Below, one piece after another: positions 42,584 to 52,368 of a stretch of DNA of 64,000 nt (the first letter of the stretch is position 1; every line of letters starts with the position of its first letter). The stretch comes from Phycisphaerae bacterium. Lineage in GTDB: Bacteria > Planctomycetota > Phycisphaerae > Sedimentisphaerales > Sedimentisphaeraceae. The stretch covers positions 1 to 64,000 of the forward strand of contig JALWYQ010000044.1 in assembly GCA_027078365.1 (NCBI GenBank), given 5' to 3'. The translations under genes were made by a program, and so were the position numbers. The notes under the pieces are model-generated. The model made no database searches and was not told the origin of the DNA. It worked only from the letters and a program-made list of their open reading frames with translations.

Positions 42584-43894
42584 TTAGAGTTTATTGATTG
42601 TAAGTCCAGTGAATACTTTAGGGTAGAAGAACGTTGATTTCTGAGGCATCTTTTCGCCAGCCGCAGCAACATCTCTAACCTGTTGCGTTTTAGTCGAGTT
42701 CATAAAGAACACGACTTGTTTTTCATCGTTATCGATTGCTTTGATTGATTCTTCTATGGCATCACCAATGTCTTTGATATATTTTAGGTTACTTTGGCTA
42801 GCTAGCTGCGCTTCTCCAATGCCAAGGATTTTGTCTAGGATAAGTGAGTGCAATACCGACACGTCAAGCGATTGTGATGCCTCGCTTAGATTTGGTAGCG
42901 CCTTTTTGACGGCCTCTTTATTCTTCAATGTGACCTTGTAGAATGCACCATCTTTGCCATAGATGCCAAAGCTATTCTTGCCGGCATCAAAGTCTGATTT
43001 CATAAGCTCAAACATCTTATCTCTAGCTGCAACTTTAGAGCTCTCATCGCTAAACGGAAGTGCTGTGATTTCAAAGTCCTCTTCAAGTTCTTCGATAAGT
43101 TTTGCCATATCGAAATTCTCAAGGTCGCCAACGAGTCTGTGCGTTGGCAACACTACGAGTCCTTCGTTGTGCATATTGATAAAGGTCATCATTCTGTAGT
43201 CGGCGTTTGGATTCTGGCTTTCTCTGCGATAATTAAGCGCTGTCTCATATCTGTGATGACCATCAGCAATAACAGCTTCCTTGTCTTTTATCATATTTTC
43301 GATTGCAGCGATATCGTTAGCATCGTCGATTGCGTATATCGCATGGGAGACATTTTCCTCGTCAACAAATTTAGTTAGGGCTTCTTTTTCTGTTGCCTTT
43401 TTGATGATTCTGTCAGCAATTTGCTCCTTGTCATCGTATAGCATAAAGATAAGGCCAAACTGCGCTTGGGTTGCACGGGTTAGATTTAGTCTGTCAGCCT
43501 TTGGTCCATCGAGCGTTTTCTCGTGTGGCTGAACACCGGTGCCAAACTCTTCGAGTTTTCCAAGGGCAATAAATCCACTTCTTGTGAAATTTTCACCAGC
43601 TGCAGTGAAGTTCTGTACGTAGGCATAGATAGTGTCTTTGTCATCTTGTTTGAGTGCGCCCTGTTCAATCCAACGGTTTAGACTCTCGGCGGCCCTTGTG
43701 TATTTATTGTTAGCGTCGTTGTCGCTATCAGTTTCTTTACCTTTGATGATACGCACGATATTAAAATCGTTCTTTGCGTAAAGTTGTTCCTGTTGTTCGG
43801 CGTTGATGACATCATAAGGAGGCGCAATACAATCTCCATCATTGCCAACTACTGAGTCGTTAAATCTATATGCCTTAAATGCTTTAATTTCCAT
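42584..43894 (-). CDS. DUF1015 family protein
   Basis: A 436-residue cytoplasmic protein of the DUF1015/COG4198 family. ATG 43894 (MEIKAFKAYRFN) is the natural start; the TTG at 43909 is weaker. Family hallmarks are CIAPPYDVI near the start, VQPHEKTLDGPKADRLNL, and AVIADGHHRYETALNYR. The last contains the His-His-Arg-Tyr box that looks catalytic or metal-binding. Genes of this family often neighbour serA/serC; here a SerC-like aminotransferase follows by 50 bp. The reaction is unknown. Confidence 0.88.
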   Translation of the reverse strand: MEIKAFKAYRFNDSVVGNDGDCIAPPYDVINAEQQEQLYAKNDFNIVRIIKGKETDSDNDANNKYTRAAESLNRWIEQGALKQDDKDTIYAYVQNFTAAGENFTRSGFIALGKLEEFGTGVQPHEKTLDGPKADRLNLTRATQAQFGLIFMLYDDKEQIADRIIKKATEKEALTKFVDEENVSHAIYAIDDANDIAAIENMIKDKEAVIADGHHRYETALNYRRESQNPNADYRMMTFINMHNEGLVVLPTHRLVGDLENFDMAKLIEELEEDFEITALPFSDESSKVAARDKMFELMKSDFDAGKNSFGIYGKDGAFYKVTLKNKEAVKKALPNLSEASQSLDVSVLHSLILDKILGIGEAQLASQSNLKYIKDIGDAIEESIKAIDNDEKQVVFFMNSTKTQQVRDVAAAGEKMPQKSTFFYPKVFTGLTINKL

Positions 43895-44180
43895 GGTATC
43901 AAGTTCCAATAAAATGATATTTAGTTTGCTTTAATCGCGTAATGATATCACATAGTGAAAAATCTACCAAAACATAAAAATCATTTCAATGAAAATGTGA
44001 ATAAAAAAGCGTCTAAGCGTGAAAAAAATCACAACAAACATTTTTTGATTTACTTTTCCGTTTTGGTAGAGTCGAAATCTTCTAGATTTTATGATTTCAT
44101 AAACTATTGTGAGATATTGAGTTAGTGCATCTATCGCCGCTGTCATAGGCTTTTATGCGCTAATCTTTATGAAGTTTCAC
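43895..44180. other. Intergenic region with an 11-bp inverted repeat
   Basis: TCTACCAAAAC (43963-43973) and GTTTTGGTAGA (44060-44070) are exact inverted copies 86 bp apart. The sequence between is AT-rich and carries GTGA...TCAC words (about 44019-44032). No gene is seen; a regulatory loop or an unrecognised RNA is possible. Confidence 0.4.
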
Positions 44181-44852
44181 CTAGCATCGCTCTGGGATGT
44201 CACCATTTAAAAAAGGATTATGCTTTTTCTCACAGCGCAAAGTGGTTGAAGGTCCGTGACCACAGTAAAGCTTTGTTTCTTCGTCTAATGTGAGAATTTT
44301 CTCTTTTATGCCAGTTATTAACTGGTTGTGACATTTTGCCTGCGCATAGCCTGGAAAATCAGTTCTACCAACTGAGCCTGCAAAGATGCAATCGCCAACA
44401 AATATGCTTTTTTGGCTCTCTACATAGAAGCACACGCCGCCGGGAGTATGTCCTGGTACGTGAATAACGCTAAGTTCTATCGAAGCAAAGTTTAACTTGT
44501 CACCGTGATTTAGCAAAATATCGGCGGCTTCGGTTTCAAATACGTCAAAGATTTCTGTTAGCTTGGACATGTTTTTTTCGCTGTCAGTTAGCATCTGCGC
44601 GTCGTCTTTATGGATAGCTACCTTAATATCTGGGTATTTCTCGCGTAGTTCGGGGGTTCCCTTAATATGGTCAAGATGTCCATGGGTTAGCAGAAGCGCA
44701 ACAGGCGTTAGGCCTTTATTTTCGAGAAATGCAAGCAATTGCGTATTTACCATGCCGGTATCTATGACGATACACTCTTTGGCGTGCTCATTTTCTCTGA
44801 GTATATAGCTGTTTGTCTGGTAACTTCCCTGGGCGATTGTATTTAGAAGCAT
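44181..44852 (-). CDS. Metallo-beta-lactamase-fold hydrolase (glyoxalase II-like)
   Basis: A 223-residue binuclear-metal hydrolase. THGHLDHIKG gives the HxHxDH metal motif; VIHVPGHTPGGVCFYV, FVGDCIFAGSVGRTD and KLYCGHGPSTTL supply the other metal ligands. The size and layout fit the YcbL/GloB-like group without the GloB C-terminal helices. Substrate could be a thioester such as lactoylglutathione-like compounds; not determinable here. AGGA lies 9 bp before the ATG. Confidence 0.9.
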   Translation of the reverse strand: MLLNTIAQGSYQTNSYILRENEHAKECIVIDTGMVNTQLLAFLENKGLTPVALLLTHGHLDHIKGTPELREKYPDIKVAIHKDDAQMLTDSEKNMSKLTEIFDVFETEAADILLNHGDKLNFASIELSVIHVPGHTPGGVCFYVESQKSIFVGDCIFAGSVGRTDFPGYAQAKCHNQLITGIKEKILTLDEETKLYCGHGPSTTLRCEKKHNPFLNGDIPERC

Positions 44853-45063
44853 ATTTTGTCCTAATTAAAATGTTGATAATACGGTTACTGGCTATTTTAG
44901 AGCGGCTATTCTAGTCGTAAGGGGTGAGTAATTCAAGTTTGCGGGTTATGCTCTTTTTGGCGTCTATGCCGAAAAAGGGTAGCCCTAGATATTCAAAGCC
45001 CATATAATGAAGTTTTAATCAGATATTTCGAGGATTTTGAAGAAGGATTTGGGTGTTAACTGT

Positions 45064-47859
45064 ATGGATTTTACGAGACACACGGATAGGTTAATCAGTA
45101 AGGCTCTATTAAGAGCGGTTGCTATCGTTCTTTTGTTGGCTATGGTGCAGAGTCCAACCTGGGCTCGTACGATGGCTAAGCATCAGCAAAAACTTTCGAA
45201 ATATCGTCTTGCGAGAAGAAAAATCCTCAATCAAAGGGCATCTGAGTTTCGGAGTAAATTTCTTAGAGAGAAAAAGGCCGCTAAGCTATGGGCTCATGTG
45301 CATTCTAGAAAATTGAGAATTCAGAGTCGCTCTAGGACCATAGAACTTATGGCGATTAGAAATGGCAAACCGATTTACTATTCTACCCAAAATGAAAATG
45401 CTGCTATCTCAACAGCTGCTGACTTGGTTCGTAATGAACCTTACAATAGTGATGGTAGTGGCCTAACGGTGGGAGTTTGGGATGCCGGTAGCGTTTTGGC
45501 TAGCCATCAGGAGTTTGGTTCGCGTGTCACGATCAAAGATGGGGCATTGAGTAATTATCACTCGACGCATGTTGGTGGTACGATTGGTGCTTCTGGTGTA
45601 GTTGCGGGGGCTAAAGGAATGGCTCCCAATGTAGATATTGATTCCTACGATTGGAATGACGATGTGGCCGAGATGGCCGATGCTGCTATGAGTTTTGCGG
45701 GTGAGGCTGGTAAAATACAGGTCTCAAATCACTCTTACGGTACTACTAGTGGTTGGAGTGAAGATAACGGCGAGTGGACTTGGTATGGAACTTGGGGCGA
45801 CAGAGAGAGTGATAATTTTGGCCAATACGATGAAGATGCTAGATCTTGGGATCAAGTCTGCTACGACGCCCCATATTGGCTTCCATTTAAATCTGCTGGA
45901 AATGACCGTAATGATGGAACTCCTGAGGAGGGCGAGTCGTTTACTTACTACGATAATGGTTGGAAAACAAAGAATTACGACAGCAGTAGTGACCCCTACG
46001 CTGATAGTTGGGACCATGGTGGGTTTGATACGATAGCTACTAGTGCTTGCGCCAAGAACATTATGACTGTTGGGGCAGTTAACGATGCTGTTAATGGCGG
46101 TGTGCGTAATCTTGGGCAGGCGACGATGACCACTTTTAGTTGTTATGGTCCGACGGATGATGGGAGAGTTAAGCCTGATATTGTAGCTAACGGTAGCAGT
46201 CTCTATTCTTGCGACAACGGTAACAATGCCGACTATAGGTGGATGAGTGGAACGAGTACATCTAGTCCAAATGCGGCTGGTTCTGCGGTTCTTCTGGTCG
46301 ATTATTACGGGCAAATTAACCCCGGCAGTTATATGAGAGCTAGTACGCTTAAGTGCTTAATTATTCATACAGCAGATGATCTTGGAAATGTAGGGCCAGA
46401 TTACAAATTTGGTTGGGGCTTGATGAATACAAGAGCTGCCGCAGATGCAATAGCTCAAGACCGCACGAAGGAGGGGCTACTTACAGATACTATAACTCAC
46501 TTGAGCTACGATATTTCTTGCGATGGACTGTCGCCATTGAAAGTTACTATCTGCTGGACAGACCCTGCCGCCACGGCACTGACAGGGCTTGATAATCCTG
46601 CGCCGCGACTGGTTAATGATTTGGACTTGCGCGTTACCTCTCCAGATGGCAGTGTTGTTTATATGCCTTATGTTTTAGACCCTGCTAATCCGACTCTTGC
46701 GGCGACAAAAGGAGATAATGTTCTAGATAACGTTGAACAGGTTTATATTGATGCTCCTGAGGCAGGAGTTTATAGGGTAGAGGTTAGCTATAAAGGCTCT
46801 CTCGTGAACTCTCAGCAGTATTTTTCTCTGGTCAGCGATGCGCCATTTACGACGTATCCTCCTGTGGCTAACGACGTTGAGGTAGAAACTGTCTTCAATA
46901 ATCCAGTAACGATTGCCCTTGATGCGAGTGATGATGGCTATCCAAAAAATCCAGGCTCTCTTAGCTATGTAATTACGTCACTTACCAATCACGGCACTCT
47001 TAGCGACCCTGCTGGCGGCGTTATAGATTCGGTTCCATACACCCTCTTGAATGGCGGTAATGAGGTAATCTTTACGCCTAGAAACGGCTGCGCATTGGAT
47101 GCTAATTTTACATTCAAGGCTTTTGATGGAGGAATCTCTCCAGATGGCGGTTATTCCAACGAGGCATTGGTGAGTGTTGCTATCAATCTAGATGTGGTTC
47201 TCTTGGCAAAAGAAACATTCGATAATGGTTTGCCAGCGGATTGGACGGTCATTGATGGTTTCTCGGATTCCAAGAGCTGGCGAGACGACAACCCTAATAA
47301 TAGGGATGCAATTGGCGGTATTAGTGAACCATTCATGATTGTTGATAGCGATTGGGCTAATAGAGTTGATTTAGATGAAGAGCTTATATCGAAGTCGTTC
47401 GACTGTAGCCAAGCGAGAAATGTTACACTTAGCTTTAATAATGATTTTAAACATTACTCCGATGAAATTGGTGATGTTGATATTAGAGTTAATGGTGGCT
47501 CTTGGCAAAATATAGCACGATATAGTGGCACTGACACTTCTGGCCTTGTCAATATTGATATCTCTGCGATTGCCGATGGAGAGTCTAATGTAGAGCTGCG
47601 CTGGCATTATTACAACGCTAACTATGAATGGTGGTGGGCTATCGATAATATTGAAGTTAGAGGTCTTGGTGTTATTGAGCATCTCAAAGGTGATATTGAC
47701 AATGATTGCGATGTTGACTTTGATGATTTGTTAACATTCGCTCGGAGTTGGTTGCAACATTGCGATGGATGCGCAGCTGATATTACAGGTGACGGACTTG
47801 TAGATCTTGTCGATTTCTCATATATCGCTGGCGATTGGTTGCTCGATTCATTGCAATAG
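45064..47859 (+). CDS. Secreted subtilisin-like protease (S8) with dockerin-like C-terminus
   Basis: A large exported protease, about 931 residues from ATG 45064; TTG 45037 (GAGGA upstream) would add nine residues, and the start is uncertain. After a signal peptide (hydrophobic core LLRAVAIVLLLAMV) comes a basic propeptide-like region. The S8 triad is Asp in GVWDAG, His in HSTHVGGTIG and Ser in SGTSTSSPNAAG. Beta-sandwich regions follow, including an Ig/cadherin-like part (VANDVEVETVFNNP) and a jelly-roll-like part. Two Asp-rich calcium repeats end the protein (GDIDNDCDVDFDDL and DITGDGLVDLVDF), a type I dockerin-like module common in Phycisphaerae secretomes. It is a likely type II secretion client. 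Confidence 0.87.
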   Translation: MDFTRHTDRLISKALLRAVAIVLLLAMVQSPTWARTMAKHQQKLSKYRLARRKILNQRASEFRSKFLREKKAAKLWAHVHSRKLRIQSRSRTIELMAIRNGKPIYYSTQNENAAISTAADLVRNEPYNSDGSGLTVGVWDAGSVLASHQEFGSRVTIKDGALSNYHSTHVGGTIGASGVVAGAKGMAPNVDIDSYDWNDDVAEMADAAMSFAGEAGKIQVSNHSYGTTSGWSEDNGEWTWYGTWGDRESDNFGQYDEDARSWDQVCYDAPYWLPFKSAGNDRNDGTPEEGESFTYYDNGWKTKNYDSSSDPYADSWDHGGFDTIATSACAKNIMTVGAVNDAVNGGVRNLGQATMTTFSCYGPTDDGRVKPDIVANGSSLYSCDNGNNADYRWMSGTSTSSPNAAGSAVLLVDYYGQINPGSYMRASTLKCLIIHTADDLGNVGPDYKFGWGLMNTRAAADAIAQDRTKEGLLTDTITHLSYDISCDGLSPLKVTICWTDPAATALTGLDNPAPRLVNDLDLRVTSPDGSVVYMPYVLDPANPTLAATKGDNVLDNVEQVYIDAPEAGVYRVEVSYKGSLVNSQQYFSLVSDAPFTTYPPVANDVEVETVFNNPVTIALDASDDGYPKNPGSLSYVITSLTNHGTLSDPAGGVIDSVPYTLLNGGNEVIFTPRNGCALDANFTFKAFDGGISPDGGYSNEALVSVAINLDVVLLAKETFDNGLPADWTVIDGFSDSKSWRDDNPNNRDAIGGISEPFMIVDSDWANRVDLDEELISKSFDCSQARNVTLSFNNDFKHYSDEIGDVDIRVNGGSWQNIARYSGTDTSGLVNIDISAIADGESNVELRWHYYNANYEWWWAIDNIEVRGLGVIEHLKGDIDNDCDVDFDDLLTFARSWLQHCDGCAADITGDGLVDLVDFSYIAGDWLLDSLQ

Positions 47860-48081
47860 AATCGTATCCTTGCCTCACTTATCGAAGAGCAAAAGTTTTC
47901 TGCCGATTACCCAAATGCAATTATTAGAGTCACCCTCAATCTTTTTACTGGAATAAAAGCTTATGTACCAATATAATCACTCGCAAGTTTATCTTTAGAG
48001 AAAAAGGGCATTTAATAGTATCAAAATAGCTCTATTTGCCTAAATTAAGGACATTTACCACTAAATTGATACGGATATCTT

Positions 48082-51000
48082 ATGAGAAACTCGGTGATTC
48101 TGGTTTTAGCTCTCGTTATTTTTTCATGCGTTGCAACAAGCAAAGCGGTTACTCCGCAGCAGGCAAGAGTTTTTGCCGGCCAAGATTTACATCTCAGTGG
48201 CGACGAACTAACAGTCTCTACAACCAAATCTGGTAGGCACATCTTGGTTTACAAGGGTGATTTTTCCCTTTTAGTGGCTACAAACAAATACAGCAGTGAT
48301 AACGCAGTTATATGGATTGATGCGGTATCCGATTCACTAACGCAGGCAAGCCCTATGTACCGTGTTAGAGTCTTTCTAGACGGCAATGTTTCTATCAGCA
48401 AAGGTAAGAATTCAAAAACTATCGATAGCGGTAAGAGCATTGTTGCCGGAAGCGGTTCATTGATGACATCACTTACAATCAGAGGAGAAGTTTTTGCTAC
48501 CGCACAGAGCAGAAAAGATGTTAAAGTTATTAACGAGCCACTCTACGAAAAAGCAAAGGGTTATTTGATGCCTATGAAGTTGGCCAAGGCAGGAAAACCA
48601 AGGCCAGAGGCAATTGTTCCTCCTATAAAACCTCTAAAAGAGGATAAAAGTTCTGATGTTTCACAAGAAGATGAAGATGAGCCATTTTTTGCTTGGGTAA
48701 TGCCGCCATCCTTGATGAATGAATCTAAACCTGAAGCTCAAGTGGCGCAGGATAATGCAAATCAGGACTATCAATATCCTGTCAATATCTCAGGAATCTG
48801 GGAACCGGCACCAGAGATTGAAAAGAGCACCCTTGCAGATGGGACGAATGTTGCTACTGTAATAGGCAGGTTTTATCTTTGGCATCGTCTCAACGACAAG
48901 GGGGATATGATTGAGTTTCAGGCTGATGAAGCGGTTGTATTTCTTGCTGATGACAACTTTAAGGTGTCAGATGAGAAGAGCAGTGCTGATAAATTGCTCG
49001 CTAGCGGGAAGGTTAAGTCTGTTTACATACGCGGTAATATTGTTATGACTGAAGGCGATAGGACTATAACCGCTGATGAAATACTCTACAATTTTGTGGA
49101 TAGCCAAGCGCTAATAGTGAACGCTCAAATGCGTAGTTTTGACCGTGACGAAGGCATTCCAATCTACCTTCGCGCAGAAAAACTACTTCGTGTGAGCGAG
49201 AGTATCTTTGAAGCCAAAGATATTGTCCTAACAAACGACGAGTTCTATTTACCTCAGATATCTGCAACTGCTAGTTCAATTGTAGTTACAGACACCTCTA
49301 ATCTCGAGAACAGAGCGTCCAAGCTTGGAGATGCTAGATATCAAGCAGTTATGGAAGATATGAGATTAAAGCTGGGTGAGACGACGATATTTAGATGGCC
49401 TAAACTTACCAGTGGCATAAAAAATCCACACTTACCTATAAAAAGGCTCAGTGTTGGCAACGGCAAATCCTTTGGAACATCCATAGAGAGTGTTTGGTAC
49501 TTAAACCGTTTGATGGGCTGGAAGGAAAAGCCAGGAGTAGATAATACTCTTTCTCTAGATTATTACAGCAAAAGAGGGCTTGGTGTTGGAGTAGATTCCG
49601 AATACGAGACTGACACTGGCTATGGCGAGATGCATGGCTATATGATTAACGATAACGGAGAAGATAGGCTCGGTCGTAGCAGAGATAGAGATAATATAGA
49701 ACCAGACAATAATCTTAGAGGCAGATTGTCAGTTCGCCATAGAGAATATCTTCCGTATGATTGGCAAATGACGCTCGAACTTGGGTATCTCTCAGATAAA
49801 AACTTTTATGAGAGCTTCTATCGAGATGAGTTTAATACCGAAAAAGAGCCAGAAACTCTCATTCATCTAAAGAGATTGAAGAACAACTGGGCATTCTCAT
49901 GGTTAGCCAAAGTTAGAATAAATGATTTCCAAGATGAGTTAGAAGAATTGCCGACAGCGCAGTTCCACATGGTTGGTCAAGATTTATTTGACGGTCTTTT
50001 CACTTACTACACGCACAATAAATTTGGTCGTTTTAGGCAAAGACATGGAGATGATTCAACTTTAACTGGTTCTCAGGAATCATTTACCTATGGCTCCTCA
50101 AGACATGAGATTGATATGCCTCTGATTTGGGGTAACGCTAAATTTGTGCCGTACGTAGCAGGAACTTTTGCTTTTGACGATGGTGATGGCTTCTCGACGG
50201 GGCTAAATGGCAAGGCTGTAGATAGTGATAGTAGTGTATGGCTTGGCGAACTTGGAATGAGGGCATCTACTCAGTTCTGGAAAATAGACCCAGCAGTGCA
50301 TTCTAGATTGTGGGATTTAAACGGTATAAAGCATATTCTTAGGCCGCATGTAGAATTTAGCGTTTATCAGGCTAGCGATGACTCAGTTGACGCAAGAAAC
50401 AGCATCAATCTAGGACTCTCTCAAAGGTGGCAGACAAAACGAGGCTCAAGCGACAATCTCAGGACAATTGACTGGATGAGATTGAATATTGATACAACTT
50501 TTGTCGCTGACAGTGCAGATGCCTCAGACGTGAGCCCAGACAAATACATCTTTAACGATCCAACCATTCCAATGTTCAAAAGAAGAGAAACCGACCAATA
50601 TGGCATCCGCAGTAATACGATAAATGCAGACTATTACTGGTCGATTTCGGATACATATGCAGTAATGAGTGATATGAACTACAATATAGAGGCCGGCACG
50701 GTAGATCAATTTAATATTGGTATTACGAGATACTGTTGGCCAAACCTAAGTTGGTATATTGGAAATCGCTATTTGAAGAGGGTTGTTTCTACAAATTCTA
50801 CGGGTGAATACCATGAGGAAGGTTCTGACTCAGTTACGTTTGGAATAACGTATAAGTTAAGTTCGAGATACACTGTGTTGTTTAATCAAGAATACAATCT
50901 TGATTACGGTAAAAACGTACAAAGTGAGCTTGCTATAGTCAGACATTATCACAGAATATACTATGGATTTACAATTAGTACCGATGAGTCTCTTGACAGT

Positions 51001-51102
51001 AGCTCAATAGTCTTTAGTATATGGCCTGAAGGAGTTAAAGATCTCGCGGTCGGATCGCGCAGATATTACGGCCTTTCTAGGGCTAAATACTACAACGATT
51101 GA
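48082..51102 (+). CDS. lptD: LptD/OstA-like LPS-assembly outer-membrane protein
   Basis: A 1006-residue exported protein (signal peptide residues 1-22). The N-terminal half holds OstA-type jelly-roll strands in two blocks (about 30-150 and 255-400; for example VYIRGNIVMTEGDRTITADE followed by YNFVDSQALIVNAQMRSFD). The rest is rich in alternating aromatic strands ending YYGLSRAKYYND, as expected for a large beta-barrel. LptD with LptE inserts LPS into the outer leaflet. A Pro/Glu-rich linker (about 180-215) between the two OstA blocks is unusual. No lptE is recognised nearby. Confidence 0.8.
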   Translation: MRNSVILVLALVIFSCVATSKAVTPQQARVFAGQDLHLSGDELTVSTTKSGRHILVYKGDFSLLVATNKYSSDNAVIWIDAVSDSLTQASPMYRVRVFLDGNVSISKGKNSKTIDSGKSIVAGSGSLMTSLTIRGEVFATAQSRKDVKVINEPLYEKAKGYLMPMKLAKAGKPRPEAIVPPIKPLKEDKSSDVSQEDEDEPFFAWVMPPSLMNESKPEAQVAQDNANQDYQYPVNISGIWEPAPEIEKSTLADGTNVATVIGRFYLWHRLNDKGDMIEFQADEAVVFLADDNFKVSDEKSSADKLLASGKVKSVYIRGNIVMTEGDRTITADEILYNFVDSQALIVNAQMRSFDRDEGIPIYLRAEKLLRVSESIFEAKDIVLTNDEFYLPQISATASSIVVTDTSNLENRASKLGDARYQAVMEDMRLKLGETTIFRWPKLTSGIKNPHLPIKRLSVGNGKSFGTSIESVWYLNRLMGWKEKPGVDNTLSLDYYSKRGLGVGVDSEYETDTGYGEMHGYMINDNGEDRLGRSRDRDNIEPDNNLRGRLSVRHREYLPYDWQMTLELGYLSDKNFYESFYRDEFNTEKEPETLIHLKRLKNNWAFSWLAKVRINDFQDELEELPTAQFHMVGQDLFDGLFTYYTHNKFGRFRQRHGDDSTLTGSQESFTYGSSRHEIDMPLIWGNAKFVPYVAGTFAFDDGDGFSTGLNGKAVDSDSSVWLGELGMRASTQFWKIDPAVHSRLWDLNGIKHILRPHVEFSVYQASDDSVDARNSINLGLSQRWQTKRGSSDNLRTIDWMRLNIDTTFVADSADASDVSPDKYIFNDPTIPMFKRRETDQYGIRSNTINADYYWSISDTYAVMSDMNYNIEAGTVDQFNIGITRYCWPNLSWYIGNRYLKRVVSTNSTGEYHEEGSDSVTFGITYKLSSRYTVLFNQEYNLDYGKNVQSELAIVRHYHRIYYGFTISTDESLDSSSIVFSIWPEGVKDLAVGSRRYYGLSRAKYYND

Positions 51103-51238
51103 TGTGTGTAGTGGCTTAAGTTGTTTTGTTTAATTGATTTGTGTGGATAAAGCGTTCATTCCTGTGGAGTCTTTCGAGATCGCAAATCAGAGTTTATAAA
51201 TTTAATTTGTTTGTATTTATTCTTAAAAGGAGTTTGCC

Positions 51239-52189
51239 ATGGCATTGGTAACTACCAAAAAAATGTTTGAAATGGCGTACAAGAATGGTTATGCCATCGG
51301 TGCTTTTAATGTTAATAACATGGAAATCACTCAGGGTATCGTTAAGGCTGTTGCTGAGACGAAATCACCATTGATTCTTCAGATATCAAGAGGTGCTAGA
51401 TCTTACGCTAGTATGTCTTACCTAAAGGCTATCATTGATGTTGCGGTTGAGGAAAATCCTGATATTCCTATCGCGATGCACCTAGACCACGGAGACACAT
51501 TCGAGACATGTAAGCAATGTGTTGATGATGGCTTTACATCTGTTATGATTGATGGTTCTCACCACGATTTTGAAGACAATATCAAACTAACAAAGCAGGT
51601 TGTTGAGTACGCTCACGATCACGGTGTTGTTGTTGAGGCAGAACTTGGTCAGCTTGGTGGTATCGAGGAAGACGTTGTCGGACTCAGTCACGATGAGGTT
51701 ATGGATCATCTTACAGATCCAGACCAAGCAGTAGAATTTATCGAGAGAACAGGTGTGGACTCACTTGCAATCGCTTGTGGAACAAGCCACGGAGCGTACA
51801 AGTTTAAGGTTGCTCCAACATTAGCTTTCGATGTAATCGAAAATATTGCGACAAAGGTTCCAAATTATCCGCTTGTTATGCATGGTGCTAGCTCTGTTCT
51901 CAAAGAGTTTAAAGATTTAATCAACAAGTACGGCGGTGATATGCCAGATGCGATGGGTGTTCCTGAGGAAGCGCTAACAAAGGCATCTAAGCTAGCTGTG
52001 TGTAAGATTAACATCGATACAGACCTTCGTATGGCTCTAACTGCAAAGATTCGCCAAGTTTTTGCAGAGAATCCATCAGAGTTTGATCCTCGTAAATATC
52101 TTGGCCCAGGTCGTGAAGCTATTTACGATATGGTAAAACACAAACTTGAGGTACTTGGATGTGCAGGTAAGGCCGCTGAGTGTCTATAA
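51239..52189 (+). CDS. fba: Class II fructose-bisphosphate aldolase
   Basis: Zinc aldolase of glycolysis and gluconeogenesis, 316 residues. Visible are FNVNNMEITQGIV, AMHLDHGDTFETC (zinc His and catalytic Asp), VVEAELGQLGGIEEDV, ACGTSHGAYKF (zinc His), PLVMHGASSV (zinc His) and CKINIDTDLRMA. Length and motifs suit the FBA class; a tagatose-bisphosphate activity cannot be excluded. AAAGGAG lies 7 bp before the ATG. Monocistronic with its own terminator. Confidence 0.94.
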   Translation: MALVTTKKMFEMAYKNGYAIGAFNVNNMEITQGIVKAVAETKSPLILQISRGARSYASMSYLKAIIDVAVEENPDIPIAMHLDHGDTFETCKQCVDDGFTSVMIDGSHHDFEDNIKLTKQVVEYAHDHGVVVEAELGQLGGIEEDVVGLSHDEVMDHLTDPDQAVEFIERTGVDSLAIACGTSHGAYKFKVAPTLAFDVIENIATKVPNYPLVMHGASSVLKEFKDLINKYGGDMPDAMGVPEEALTKASKLAVCKINIDTDLRMALTAKIRQVFAENPSEFDPRKYLGPGREAIYDMVKHKLEVLGCAGKAAECL

Positions 52190-52229
52190 GTATCAGCTCT
52201 TAATTTATATGTAAGTTGATTTTCTTATT

Positions 52230-52263
52230 GACCCCCGCCAGAGAAGCTGTCGGGGGTCTTTTG
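52230..52263 (+). terminator. Terminator of the aldolase gene
   Basis: GACCCCCG (52230-52237) pairs with CGGGGGTC (52251-52258), then TTTTG. Located 41 bp past the stop. Confidence 0.8.
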
Positions 52264-52368
52264 AGTTTATGTTGATTTGATTGCATACTGATATTTATAT
52301 AAGTAATACAGGTTGGATATTTAGGATTTAAATCTGTCATCGTAAATTTAGCATGGATTGGACAGGCA

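Noticed and set aside
45724-46314. 196-codon minus-strand frame opposite the subtilisin gene
   Set aside because: Antisense to the catalytic domain, no start signal, atypical residues.
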